From positions 1-17,711 of the forward strand of contig CAMZFJ010000010.1 in NCBI GenBank assembly GCA_947306025.1: 17,711 bases of DNA. Direction: 5' to 3'. The position numbers were made by a program, and so were the translations under genes. The notes below the pieces were generated by a model. It did not search any database and was not told where the DNA came from. It saw nothing but the letters and a program-made list of their open reading frames with translations. The stretch is from an uncultured Fibrobacter sp. (GTDB taxonomy: Bacteria; Fibrobacterota; Fibrobacteria; Fibrobacterales; Fibrobacteraceae). Of the stretch, positions 7,374 to 17,711 are shown one piece after another (positions within the stretch are counted from its first letter, which is position 1; the number at the start of each line of letters is the position of its first letter).

Positions 7374-7913
7374 ATGGGTAACAAGTATTCAGGAACAAAA
7401 ACCGAAAAAAATTTATTGGAAGCCTTTGCCGGAGAATCGCAGGCTAGGAACATGTACACTTACTTCGCGTCAGTGGCAAAGAAAAACGGCTATGAGCAGA
7501 TAGCCGCGCTGTTTCTTAAAACTGCCGAGAACGAAAAGGAACACGCAAAGCTTTGGTTCAAGGCATTGGGCAAACTCGGCACGACGGCGGAAAATCTTTT
7601 GCATGCGGCGGACGGCGAAAATTTCGAGTGGACAGATATGTATGCGCGAATGGCACGCGAGGCAGATGAAGAAGGTTTTCACGAATTGGCGGAACAGTTC
7701 AGAGGCGTCGCGGCTATCGAAAAACATCACGAAGAACGCTATCGCAAGCTGTTGCAAAACGTCGAGGCGCAGGAAGTTTTCAAAAAGGCGGGCGCTCAGA
7801 TGTGGGAGTGTAGAAACTGCGGGCACATAGTCGTAGGAACAGAAGCCCCCGAGCTGTGTCCTGTTTGCAAACACCCGCAAAGTTTTTTTGAGATTCACGC
7901 CGAAAATTACTGA
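7374..7913 (+). CDS. Rubrerythrin
   Basis: A cytoplasmic non-heme diiron peroxidase that reduces hydrogen peroxide with electrons from NAD(P)H-linked partners, common in anaerobes. The 179-aa protein has the ferritin-like part first, with likely iron ligands Glu21, Glu54, His57, Glu97 or Glu100, Glu116 and His119 or His120. A C-terminal rubredoxin domain has Cys146, Cys149, Cys162 and Cys165 in two CxxC pairs. It is full length for the family. AGGAG precedes the ATG. It follows perR by 15 bases and is followed by a catalase start 15 bases later, so the three genes form a peroxide-defence operon presumably controlled by PerR. Confidence 0.95.
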   Translation: MGNKYSGTKTEKNLLEAFAGESQARNMYTYFASVAKKNGYEQIAALFLKTAENEKEHAKLWFKALGKLGTTAENLLHAADGENFEWTDMYARMAREADEEGFHELAEQFRGVAAIEKHHEERYRKLLQNVEAQEVFKKAGAQMWECRNCGHIVVGTEAPELCPVCKHPQSFFEIHAENY

Positions 7914-7928
7914 TATGGAGGTGTTCAG

Positions 7929-8096
7929 ATGGACGAGCAAAAAAAATTGACGAATGAAGTAGGTGCACCAGTAGCTGACAACGACCACTCCATAACATTC
8001 GGGGCACGCGGACCGGTAGCAATGCAAGATGTGTGGCTCATGGAGAAAATGGCGCATTTCAAATCGCAAAAAAAGTTGAAATTGAAGTTGCTTTAA
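7929..8096 (+). pseudogene. Catalase, 5' fragment (broken)
   Basis: A strong GGAGGTG (7917-7923) and ATG 7929 open a frame whose first 44 residues match the N-terminus of monofunctional heme catalases (GAPVADN, then RGPVAMQD, then LMEKMAHF). After MAHF (codon ending at 8060) the similarity stops, where catalases continue with an RE-I-PER segment and then the distal histidine. Eleven unrelated Lys/Leu-rich residues and a stop follow. The remaining C-terminal part of the gene lies 7.8 kb away at 15842-16807. About 135 residues, including the distal heme-pocket histidine, are missing from both pieces, so the gene cannot make active catalase. It may still be translated as a 55-aa peptide. Confidence 0.85.
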
Positions 8097-8149
8097 TGGA
8101 GTTTTATGACCCAAACATTGACAGTACGATGACTGATTGGTATTTTTAA
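8063..8149 (+). pseudogene. Possible 3' end of an unknown gene at the left junction
   Basis: Directly after the junction an open frame encodes about 28 residues ending EFYDPNIDSTMTDWYF before TAA 8147. It has the look of a real protein end and no start of its own at the junction. I do not recognise the family. It overlaps the promoter of the next gene, so it could equally be non-coding sequence. Confidence 0.25.
8118..8146 (+). promoter_or_regulatory. Promoter of the RpiR regulator gene
   Basis: A perfect TTGACA (8118-8123) is followed after 17 bases by TATTTT (8141-8146, four of six matches). Transcription would start near 8153, 44 bases before ATG 8197. It lies inside the inserted segment, so the regulator can be expressed independently of the plasmid operon. 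Confidence 0.6.
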
Positions 8150-8196
8150 CTTACTATGCGAGAATAACCATTACATTTATAGGCAGAGATAAAAAG

Positions 8197-8967
8197 ATGA
8201 GATTAGAAGAAACTATTAACGAACATAAACAAATGCTGAATCAAACAGATATAGTTATATGTCAGTATATTTTAAATCACCGTAATCAAATACGGCATAG
8301 TTCTATCCACGATTTAGCCAAAAAATGTTGCGTATCGAGTACAACTTTGGTTAGATTTGCTCAGAAATTGGGATTTGACGGCTTTAGCGATCTGAAATCC
8401 TTACTAAAACAAGAATACTCCATGAAAGAAACCTCTTCACAGAGCATTTTATTATCTTTGGAGAATTTTTACTCTAAAACTTGGGCAAATTTGATGAAAC
8501 GCAATTACGACAACGCGAGCCGTTTAATTCACGAAGCCAATCGAGTTTTTGCGTTTGCTTCGGGATATGTTCAAAGCAACGTCGTGCGCGAGTTGAAACG
8601 ATTATTTTTTTACGACGACATTTTTATACACGACATCGGCGGCAGAGATGAATTTTATTCCATTCTCAAGAACGCCAACAAAGATGATCTGTTTATTTTT
8701 GTTTCGTTAAGCGGCGAGTCGCATCATGTCATGGAATTTTCTTTGCAACTGCAAATCAAAGGCATTCCGTTAATTTCAATCACGAAACTTCATGATAATA
8801 CGCTTGCTGGTCGCTCAACAGAAAATCTCTATGTTTTTTCGGAAGAATTCGAGGTTAATGCGCCCGAACAAATATCTTTCAAGTCAATGTGCACTTATTT
8901 TTTGCTGATTGAAATTTGGTACGTGAATTACAGAATTTACGTTAAAAATTTACAGGAAGAATCGTAA
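8197..8967 (+). CDS. MurR/RpiR-family regulator of alpha-glucoside genes
   Basis: A 256-aa transcription factor. The N-terminal helix-turn-helix (about 1-75) contains HSSIHDLAKKCCVSSTTLVR and KLGFDGFSDLK, typical of the RpiR class. A C-terminal SIS domain (about 105-245) has the phosphosugar-binding loop SLSGES at 170-175. ATG 8197 is preferred to the upstream TTG 8137, which lies inside the promoter; the ribosome binding site is weak (AGGCAG). GlvR/MalR, which activates maltose genes in Bacillus beside a GH4 enzyme and a PTS, belongs to the same family, so a phosphorylated disaccharide is the likely effector. It converges with the sugar operon and overlaps the last 18 bases of the HAD gene tail to tail. 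No terminator lies between them. Confidence 0.88.
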   Translation: MRLEETINEHKQMLNQTDIVICQYILNHRNQIRHSSIHDLAKKCCVSSTTLVRFAQKLGFDGFSDLKSLLKQEYSMKETSSQSILLSLENFYSKTWANLMKRNYDNASRLIHEANRVFAFASGYVQSNVVRELKRLFFYDDIFIHDIGGRDEFYSILKNANKDDLFIFVSLSGESHHVMEFSLQLQIKGIPLISITKLHDNTLAGRSTENLYVFSEEFEVNAPEQISFKSMCTYFLLIEIWYVNYRIYVKNLQEES

Positions 8968-9723
8968 CATCGCGCCGACATCGCTAAAAACTTTGCGAGC
9001 CTGCGATTTTATTGTGTCGCGTGCAGTATTTACTGTATAACCGCCAAAAAATTTTATCATCGGCAAATCATTTTCCTCATCGCCGATAACATAGAGTTCG
9101 CAATTTTGCCAGTTCATGAAATTGAGCAAAGTTTCCAAGCCTTGTCGCTTACTTATGCCGGCGGGAGTAATATCCACGCTTTTTGCATTGGGATAAGCGC
9201 GTATTTTTTTTTGAAATTTTTTATTCAACAACTCGGCGCATTCCGCAGAGAGTTTAGGGGTATTGAAGCCTAAAGCGAATTGTTGAACGCCGACCAAGTT
9301 TAAAATTTCCGACTCGGTGATTTTGGTTATGGGAAAATTCCATTCTTTAGCCTCGCGCATAATCCAAGAGCCTTCCGATTCGTGACAAAGATAAGTCGTA
9401 TCCTTCGCCGAAAATGCAAAGTGAAATGAATTTCTTACAATCGGCTCAATCGAAATGTTTTTTAGTGTTTGGCTGTCGATATTTGCTTGATAAAGCACAT
9501 TTCCCGATTTGTCGCGAATAATTCCGCCGTTATTGGAAATTATAAAGTCGTATTCAATGCCGAAATGTTCAAGTTGAGGTGTAAGCATACCGTAATCACG
9601 ACCGGAGACCATGCCGAATTTATTTCCGGCGGCTCGCCACGCGTGAACACCCTCAATACTCTCTTTGCTGATTGTCCTGTTGCGAAAAAGAGTTCCGTCA
9701 TAATCGCTTGCCGCAATTTTCAT
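8950..9723 (-). CDS. Cof-type HAD-superfamily sugar phosphatase
   Basis: A 257-aa phosphatase with HAD motif I DYDGT (Asp7 nucleophile, Asp9 acid), SNNGG near residue 65, motif III lysine in SKRQG (Lys192) and motif IV GDEENDLPM (Asp215, Asp219). The C2-type cap lies between, as in YidA/Cof proteins, which remove phosphate from sugar phosphates and related small molecules. The ATG overlaps the stop of the GH13 gene as ATGA, with GGAGG just upstream, so the two are translationally coupled. As last gene of the operon it may drain excess sugar phosphate or act on a phosphorylated product; the true substrate cannot be read from sequence. Confidence 0.88.
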   Translation of the reverse strand: MKIAASDYDGTLFRNRTISKESIEGVHAWRAAGNKFGMVSGRDYGMLTPQLEHFGIEYDFIISNNGGIIRDKSGNVLYQANIDSQTLKNISIEPIVRNSFHFAFSAKDTTYLCHESEGSWIMREAKEWNFPITKITESEILNLVGVQQFALGFNTPKLSAECAELLNKKFQKKIRAYPNAKSVDITPAGISKRQGLETLLNFMNWQNCELYVIGDEENDLPMIKFFGGYTVNTARDTIKSQARKVFSDVGAMLRFFL

Positions 9724-11369
9724 GAAGTCGCCTCCTTATAAAGGACAACCTCCAACGGTTTAAGTACTCCTTTGTTGTGAGCCGTGTAATTTCCAAGAAT
9801 AAATTTTGACTGACCCAAAATTTCTGTCGGAAAAGTGACTTCGTTCAACGTGAAGTTAGCCAAAACATAAATTTTTTTATTCTCGACAGCTCTTGCGAAC
9901 GCGAAAATATTTTCATCGTCTCGGAGCAATTCTTCATAGTCGCCGAACAAAAGAATTTCGCTATTCGCCCTAAAAGCATTGAGTTTTCGGAAATAATTCA
10001 GCACGGAATTTTTATCGGCATCTTCAGTAGCGGCATTGCAAATTTTATAGTCGTCATGAATCGGTAGCCACGGTTTACCGGCTGTAAATCCTGCATTTTC
10101 CGAAGAATTCCATTGCATAGGCGTGCGGGCATTGTCACGGCTGAAAAAATGCACGAATTCAAGGGCTTTTTCCTTACTGAAGCCTTCATTCAACGCAATT
10201 TCATACTGTCCGCGCGAGGAAATGTCATTATACTTTTCGATAGAATCCCAAGCAACATTCGTCATGCCGAGTTCCTGTCCTTCGTAGATAAAGGGCGTGC
10301 CGCGCATTGTCAAAAGAATTGTTCCGAGAATTTTGGCGGCTTTGATAGGATCTGAAGCTTTTGGCAGAAAATGATTGACACTTCGCGGCTTATCGTGGTT
10401 TTCAAAGAAAATCGGATACCAGCCGTTATTTTTCGTAGCGGTTTGACTGTTCGCGATAGCCTGTTTCAGCTCGGTTAATTTCCATTTAGTCGGACGACAC
10501 CAAATTTCGCCGTCTTTTAGCGATAAATTTACGTGGCTGAACTCGAAAAGCATATCGAACACGCCATCAGAGCCGACCCATTTAGGCAAATCTTCAGCCG
10601 CAACGCCGTTAGCCTCCGCGACAGTAAAAATATCGTGCCCGTCAAAAACTTCGCGCTTGAACTCGTGCAGAAAATCTAAAATTCCTTTTGTCGCCGCCGT
10701 CATTATGTGTACGGAAACCAAGCCGTCTTTACCGTCAGACTCGCCGTCTTTGAATTCGGCGGGTTTTTTTATGTAGGTTATCGCGTCAACACGGAAGCCG
10801 CCAACGCCCTTTTTGAGCCAGAAATTTGCCGCGTCGAAAAGTGCACGTCGAACTTCGGGATTCTCCCAATTTAAATCGGGCTGTTGCGTCGCGAAGGTGT
10901 GCAGATAATATTGCCCGCGCTCAGGACAAAATTCCCAAGCACTTCCGCCGAATATCGAACGCCAATTAGTTTTTTCATCGCGCCAAATGTACCAATCGGC
11001 TTTGGGATTGTCACGACTTGATTTTGATTCGAGAAACCAAGCGTGTTTATCGGAAGTGTGATTATAAACCAAATCCATTACGATTTTAATATTCCGCGCC
11101 TTAGCCTCGTCAATAAGTTCGTCAAAATCTGCCATCGTGCCGTAGGAAGAGTCAATCGCCGTGTAATCGGAAATGTCGTAACCGTTATCAATCATCGGTG
11201 AAGGATAAATCGGCGTTAACCAAATCGCACCGACGCCCAACTTTTGAAGATAATCCAATTTGCTCGTGATGCCGCGCAGATCGCCCGTCCCCTTGCCGGT
11301 CGTATCCATGAAACTTTTCGGATAAATCTGGTAGACAGCGGTTTTCTGCCACCACTTAAGATTTTTCAT
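9720..11369 (-). CDS. GH13 alpha-glucosidase (oligo-1,6-glucosidase / trehalose-6-phosphate hydrolase type)
   Basis: A full-length 549-aa cytoplasmic alpha-amylase-family glucosidase. The GH13 regions are intact: DLVYNH, the nucleophile Asp195 in GFRVDAI, the acid/base Glu252 in TVAEANG and the third carboxylate Asp326 in ENHDKPRS. The opening WWQKTAVYQIYPKSFMDT is typical of the oligo-1,6-glucosidase, dextran glucosidase and TreC group. The exact linkage (isomaltose, maltose or a phosphorylated sugar) cannot be told from these motifs. It lies third in the transporter-GH4-GH13-HAD operon and overlaps the HAD gene by ATGA. Its GGAGG is separated from the ATG by a 34-base hairpin. A second, truncated GH13 gene is at 15064-15840. 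Confidence 0.93.
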   Translation of the reverse strand: MKNLKWWQKTAVYQIYPKSFMDTTGKGTGDLRGITSKLDYLQKLGVGAIWLTPIYPSPMIDNGYDISDYTAIDSSYGTMADFDELIDEAKARNIKIVMDLVYNHTSDKHAWFLESKSSRDNPKADWYIWRDEKTNWRSIFGGSAWEFCPERGQYYLHTFATQQPDLNWENPEVRRALFDAANFWLKKGVGGFRVDAITYIKKPAEFKDGESDGKDGLVSVHIMTAATKGILDFLHEFKREVFDGHDIFTVAEANGVAAEDLPKWVGSDGVFDMLFEFSHVNLSLKDGEIWCRPTKWKLTELKQAIANSQTATKNNGWYPIFFENHDKPRSVNHFLPKASDPIKAAKILGTILLTMRGTPFIYEGQELGMTNVAWDSIEKYNDISSRGQYEIALNEGFSKEKALEFVHFFSRDNARTPMQWNSSENAGFTAGKPWLPIHDDYKICNAATEDADKNSVLNYFRKLNAFRANSEILLFGDYEELLRDDENIFAFARAVENKKIYVLANFTLNEVTFPTEILGQSKFILGNYTAHNKGVLKPLEVVLYKEATS

Positions 11370-11417
11370 AAAAAGGCGGCGACTCTCTAAAGAGAATGAA
11401 AGCCGCCGCGCACCTCC
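11370..11417 (-). promoter_or_regulatory. Hairpin between Shine-Dalgarno and start codon; possible attenuator
   Basis: On the minus strand GGAGG (11417-11413) is followed by TGC, a 12-bp hairpin (arms 11409-11398 and 11387-11376, ten-base loop, two G-T pairs), then C and five T, and the ATG at 11369. The linear gap from GGAGG to ATG is 43 bases, but nine if the hairpin is folded out, an ideal distance. The G+C-rich stem with a T run is also a plausible Rho-independent terminator after the GH4 gene. It could therefore lower GH13 expression, present the start to the ribosome, or both. Confidence 0.6.
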
Positions 11418-11426
11418 TCTGATAAA

Positions 11427-14929
<3,503 letters not shown>

Positions 14930-14955
14930 CCCCATTACCTCCAAACTTTATTGAA

Positions 14956-14965
14956 ATTCTAGAAT
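14956..14965. promoter_or_regulatory. Palindrome ATTCTAGAAT, candidate regulator site
   Basis: A perfect 10-bp palindrome lies between the upstream terminator and the PTS ribosome binding site, within a larger imperfect symmetry starting TGAAATTCTAGAATCA. It is the only gap in the operon leader and could bind the RpiR regulator. I see no good -35/-10 pair in the remaining 30 bases, so the operon may be read from further upstream. Confidence 0.35.
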
Positions 14966-14974
14966 CAGGATAAC

Positions 14975-15002
14975 AAAAAAAGCCCGCAAAATCCAGGCTT
15001 TT
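14975..15002 (-). terminator. Rho-independent terminator after the truncated GH13 gene
   Basis: On the minus strand AAAAGCCTG pairs with CGGGCTTTT (nine pairs, one T-G) around a GATTTTG loop, with the T run reaching seven bases (14981-14975). It follows the GH13 fragment and precedes the PTS gene. It is nearly symmetric, but plus-strand transcription here has no known purpose. It may act as an attenuator if the operon starts upstream. Confidence 0.65.
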
Positions 15003-15063
15003 ACTGCATTTAGTACACTTAACACAAAATAAGAACGTGTTACATTTTATGAAATTTGTTACG

Positions 15064-15840
15064 TTACTTTTCGAGGACAACGACTTCAAAAGGACGGAGC
15101 AACTTCAAGAATCCGTCGTAGTTGCCCAAAATTTTTTTATAGCCCTGTGCGAAGTAGTCTGCCAAAGTTTTTTCGTCAAGCGAGCTGTCGACATTGCGGA
15201 AGTTGCACAGAACAATCAAGCTGTTGTTGTCGAGCGTGCGGCGATAAGCAAGGACATTGGGATTTTCGCGCTCAATGAATTCAATCGCGCCGTCGGAAAT
15301 GATCTTTTTACTTTTGCGGAGGCGGACTAGTTGTCTGTAAAAATTCAGCACAGAATTTGGATCGCGCTCTTGAGCCTCGACATTAAAGCGTGTGAAGTTG
15401 TCGGGCGAAGAAAGCCACGGTTCGACGCTTGAAAAACCCGCAAATTTTTCTGATGACCACTGCATAGGCGTGCGTGAATTGTCGCGGGAACGCTCGCCGA
15501 TAATTTTCAAAGCCTCTGATTTAGATTTGCCTTGCTCCAATAAAATCTTGTAGTAGTTCAAGCTTTCAACGTCGCGATATTGCTCAATGGAAATGTATTT
15601 GGCGTTAGTCATGCCAAGTTCTTCACCTTGATAAATGTAAGGCGTGCCGCGCATTGAGTGAATCGCCGCCGCCAACATTTTAGCCGATTCGTCGTGATAA
15701 TTCTCATCGTCACCGAAACGAGAGACTGCACGCGGTTGGTCGTGATTGCACCAGAAAAGCGCGTTCCAACCGTCGGCCGCCGCCATTCCAATTTGCCATG
15801 TCTCGAAAAGTTTTTTCAGCGCGGGAATATCGGCGGGCAT
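15064..15840 (-). pseudogene. Second GH13 alpha-glucosidase, 3' half only
   Basis: The 258-aa open frame matches the C-terminal half of an oligo-1,6-glucosidase/TreC-like GH13 enzyme: [13 protein letters not shown] with the third catalytic carboxylate, MRGTPYIYQGEELGMTN, and SRDNSRTPMQW. About 290 N-terminal residues, with the nucleophile and acid/base residues, are absent. Upstream in the same frame the sequence becomes the antisense of catalase and stops. The homology ends at the junction at about 15841, so this is a recombination-truncated gene and the internal ATG at 15840 is not its original start. It is a diverged paralog of the GH13 gene at 9720-11369 in the same orientation. It cannot be catalytically active. 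Confidence 0.85.
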
Positions 15841-15841
15841 G

Positions 15842-16807
15842 AGTGACAGAGGAATACCGGCCTCGTTCCGTCACATGCACCTTTTCGGCAGTCACACATA
15901 TTCGCTGTACAATAAGGACAATCAGCGAGTTTGGTGCAAATTTCATTTCAAGACACAGCAAGGGATAAAAAATCTGACGAATGAAGAGGCGGCAAAAATT
16001 AATGGCATGGACAGAGAATATCACGGCAAGGATTTGTTTGACTCCATTGAACGAGGCGACTATCCGAAGTGGACGATGTATATCCAAGTCATGACGGAGG
16101 AACAGGCGCGCAATCATCACGAAAATCCATTCGACATTACGAAAGTTTGGGAACACGGGCAATATCCTTTGATTGAAGTAGGAGTTCTGGAACTGAATCG
16201 AAATCCCGAAAATTATTTTGCAGAGGTAGAGCAAGCGGCGTTTTCACCGGCTCATGTAGTGCCGGGCATAGGATTTAGTCCCGACAAATTGTTGCAAGGT
16301 CGGCTTTTCGCATACGGCGATGCTCAGCGTTATCGTTTAGGGATAAATCACAATTTGATTCCGGTTAATCGAGCGAAGTGCGAAGTAAACGAGTATCATC
16401 GCGACGGCGCAATGCGAGTGGACGGCAACTATGGCTCAACGCCTGCATATTCTCCGAACAGTCAAGGATATTGGACAGCTCAGCCGGAAGTAGCGGAGCC
16501 GCCGCTCAATCTTGAAGGTGCAATGTGGCGGTACAATCCGAACGACGATCCGACCGATAACAATTTTAGAGCTGCTGGTAAGCTGTGGCGGCTTTTGACT
16601 GAAGATAAGAAGCAATTACTGATTGAGAACACAGCGACGGACATAGCTCCTGTTACGGAGAACATTAAATATCGTCATGCGGTTCACTGTTACCTTGCCG
16701 ACCCCGAATATGGCGAACGATTTGTTAAAGCAACGGGCTTGAACATGGACAAAGTAATTGAATTGGCAAAACTCGACAATGACGCTTTGAATCGCGCAAC
16801 TCTCTAA
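15842..16807 (+). pseudogene. Catalase, 3' fragment (broken)
   Basis: From [13 protein letters not shown] onward, 321 residues match the C-terminal two thirds of small-subunit heme catalases. These include [13 protein letters not shown], the region [21 protein letters not shown] with the proximal heme tyrosine (codon 16313-16315), and INHNLIPVN. The 5' part of the same gene is at 7929-8060 behind its ribosome binding site. An open frame extends upstream to 15746, but those residues are antisense of the GH13 fragment and not catalase; ATG 15839 happens to be in frame but has no ribosome binding site. The usual RHMHGFGSH reads RHMHLFGSH, an odd change at a conserved glycine. A strong terminator follows. 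Nonfunctional as arranged. Confidence 0.88.
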
Positions 16808-16838
16808 AGTATCTGATATTCTGTAAGTAAGGCAAACT

Positions 16839-16874
16839 AAAAGAGACCGGCTTCTCCTGAACGGTCTCTTTTTT
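16839..16874 (+). terminator. Rho-independent terminator after the catalase 3' fragment
   Basis: AAAAGAGACCG (16839-16849) pairs with CGGTCTCTTTT (16862-16872) around a 12-base loop, and the T run continues to 16874. It closes the original perR-rubrerythrin-catalase unit before the toxin-antitoxin promoter. Confidence 0.88.
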
Positions 16875-16889
16875 ATTTCAGCGTTTACC

Positions 16890-16918
16890 TTGAAGTTGTC
16901 ATTACTTTGTAATATAAT
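16890..16918 (+). promoter_or_regulatory. Promoter of the toxin-antitoxin (and probably relaxase) operon
   Basis: TTGAAG (16890-16895) is followed after 17 bases by a perfect TATAAT (16913-16918). GGAGGTG (16934-16940) precedes ATG 16946. It is likely autoregulated by the antitoxin, but no clear operator palindrome stands out. Confidence 0.65.
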
Positions 16919-16945
16919 CGCAATTAAAAATCTGGAGGTGATAGT

Positions 16946-17245
16946 ATGTCAACGTCACTGATACAAGTAAGAGTTGAAGATAGTCTAAAGATTAAGGCAA
17001 CGCAAATATATTCTGACTTGGGATTAGATATATCGACGGCGGTGAGAATGTTTTTGAAACGGACGGTAATAGAGAATGGTATTCCATTTAACATGGTACT
17101 TCCGCAGAACAAGTATGTAGCAACTAAAGGACTGAAAGCCTTGTCCGAAATAAACGACGTGTCTCAGAAAGCAGGAGTATCCGATATGACACTGGAGGAA
17201 ATCAATGCTGAAATCGAACTAGTGAGGCGGGATTTGGGCGAATGA
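16946..17245 (+). CDS. RelB/DinJ-family antitoxin
   Basis: A 99-aa protein whose N-terminus (about 1-45) has the ribbon-helix-helix pattern of RelB/DinJ antitoxins: QVRVEDSLKIKATQIYSDLGLDISTAVRMFLKRTV, then the common ENGIPF. The C-terminal half would wrap and inhibit the toxin. GGAGGTG lies five bases before the ATG. Its TGA overlaps the toxin ATG in ATGA, so the pair is translationally coupled in the order antitoxin then toxin. RelB/DinJ antitoxins classically pair with RelE/YafQ RNases; here the partner has a PIN domain. Confidence 0.85.
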   Translation: MSTSLIQVRVEDSLKIKATQIYSDLGLDISTAVRMFLKRTVIENGIPFNMVLPQNKYVATKGLKALSEINDVSQKAGVSDMTLEEINAEIELVRRDLGE

Positions 17246-17649
17246 TGTACTATGCAGTGATAGATACGAATGTCTTAATATCCGGTATGCTAAAAAAGCC
17301 GTCTATCCCCAATGAAATTTTAGTACAAGCATTGGTCGGCAACATTGTTCCGTTGATAAACGAAAAAATTATGGCAGAGTATAAAGAAGTAACGGCACGT
17401 CCGAAATTTCATTTTCCGCAGGTTGCAGTAAGAAATTTGTTGACCGATGTGCTCAAGCGCGGCATTTGGCAGAATGAGGAATATGTTGAGGAAGATTTGC
17501 CCGACCCTAAAGACAGGATATTCTTTGAGACAGTTGTAGCAGGGCGTAAATTTTATCCTGCATATTTGATAACAGGAAATTTAAAGCATTTTCCAGATAA
17601 AGACTTCGTAGTAACTCCACATAAAATGTTGGATATTCTCTCGACCTAA
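17242..17649 (+). CDS. PIN-domain toxin (putative toxin-antitoxin ribonuclease)
   Basis: A 135-aa protein with the PIN-domain RNase layout of the COG1569 type: IDTNVLISGML with Asp8, Glu46, DPKDR with Asp88 and Asp91, and LITGNLKHF with Asn113 at the usual place of a fourth acidic residue. PIN toxins cut RNA in a Mg2+-dependent way to stall growth when the antitoxin is lost, so the pair should stabilise the plasmid. The start is ATG 17242, overlapping the antitoxin stop; ATG 17245 is an equal alternative. No terminator follows, and on the circle the relaxase gene begins about 75 bases later. Confidence 0.85.
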   Translation: MMYYAVIDTNVLISGMLKKPSIPNEILVQALVGNIVPLINEKIMAEYKEVTARPKFHFPQVAVRNLLTDVLKRGIWQNEEYVEEDLPDPKDRIFFETVVAGRKFYPAYLITGNLKHFPDKDFVVTPHKMLDILST

Positions 17650-17656
17650 AGCCATG

Positions 17657-17711
17657 AAAACGCAAAAAAATAAGAATCTGGAAGACCTCTTTTGTGCCAA
17701 AATGGACACAA
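17657..17711. repeat. Terminal direct repeat, right copy (assembly overlap)
   Basis: Exact 55-base match to 1-55. Removing one copy gives a 17,656-bp circle in which the PIN toxin stop codon (17647-17649) lies about 75 bases before the relaxase ATG. Confidence 0.95.

Noticed and set aside
7470..8114. 214-aa minus-strand open frame across rubrerythrin and the catalase fragment
   Set aside because: It is antisense of two clear genes and crosses the recombination junction, so it cannot be an inherited gene.
15746..15841. N-terminal extension of the catalase 3' open frame
   Set aside because: These residues are the reverse complement of the GH13 fragment and match no catalase; the frame is open by chance.

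Overview
The window reads as one complete circular plasmid of about 17.66 kb. The first 55 bases (1-55) are repeated exactly as the last 55 (17657-17711), which is what a circular assembly with a k-mer-sized overlap looks like, so the true circle is about 17,656 bp. The strong GGAGG ribosome binding sites, low to moderate GC, and PerR/rubrerythrin and PTS/GH4 genes suggest an anaerobic, gut- or rumen-type Firmicute. The Negativicutes are possible but not proven.

Backbone, read around the circle. (1) A RelB/DinJ-like antitoxin and a PIN-domain toxin (16946-17649) have their own sigma-70 promoter and lead across the join into a large MobA/MobL-type relaxase (69-2354). (2) A short region with a hairpin followed by ATAAGCGCG, a possible nic region, and a 10-bp inverted repeat precedes a 1028-aa replication protein combining archaeo-eukaryotic primase (AEP), PriCT and DUF927/helicase parts (2595-5681), ended by a strong terminator. 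(3) A region of about 500 bp (5802-6305) holds 20 copies of a 9-bp iteron T(A/G)CGATAC(C/T) plus two copies of a palindromic GCGTCCTGACGC module and an AT-rich stretch: the likely replication origin. (4) A small XRE-family repressor (6344-6742, minus strand) carries a promoter box also found at the replication gene.

Peroxide-defence unit: perR (6924-7358), rubrerythrin (7374-7913) and then a catalase gene that is broken. Its first ~44 codons are at 7929-8060 and its last ~320 codons at 15842-16807. In between, roughly 135 catalase codons, including the distal-histidine region, have been replaced by 7.8 kb of alpha-glucoside utilisation genes.

The inserted segment (8061-15841) has an RpiR-family regulator (plus strand) convergent with a minus-strand operon: PTS EIICBA transporter, GH4 6-phospho-alpha-glucosidase, GH13 alpha-glucosidase and HAD sugar phosphatase. 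A second GH13 gene lies upstream and is cut off at the right junction. Together these would import and phosphorylate maltose-like sugars and hydrolyse them to glucose and glucose 6-phosphate. No transposase or integrase is visible, and both ends of the segment fall inside genes, so it looks like illegitimate recombination of a chromosomal piece into the plasmid. An assembly or amplification chimera must be excluded. The most unusual regulatory detail is a 12-bp terminator-like hairpin lying exactly between the GGAGG and the ATG of the GH13 gene.
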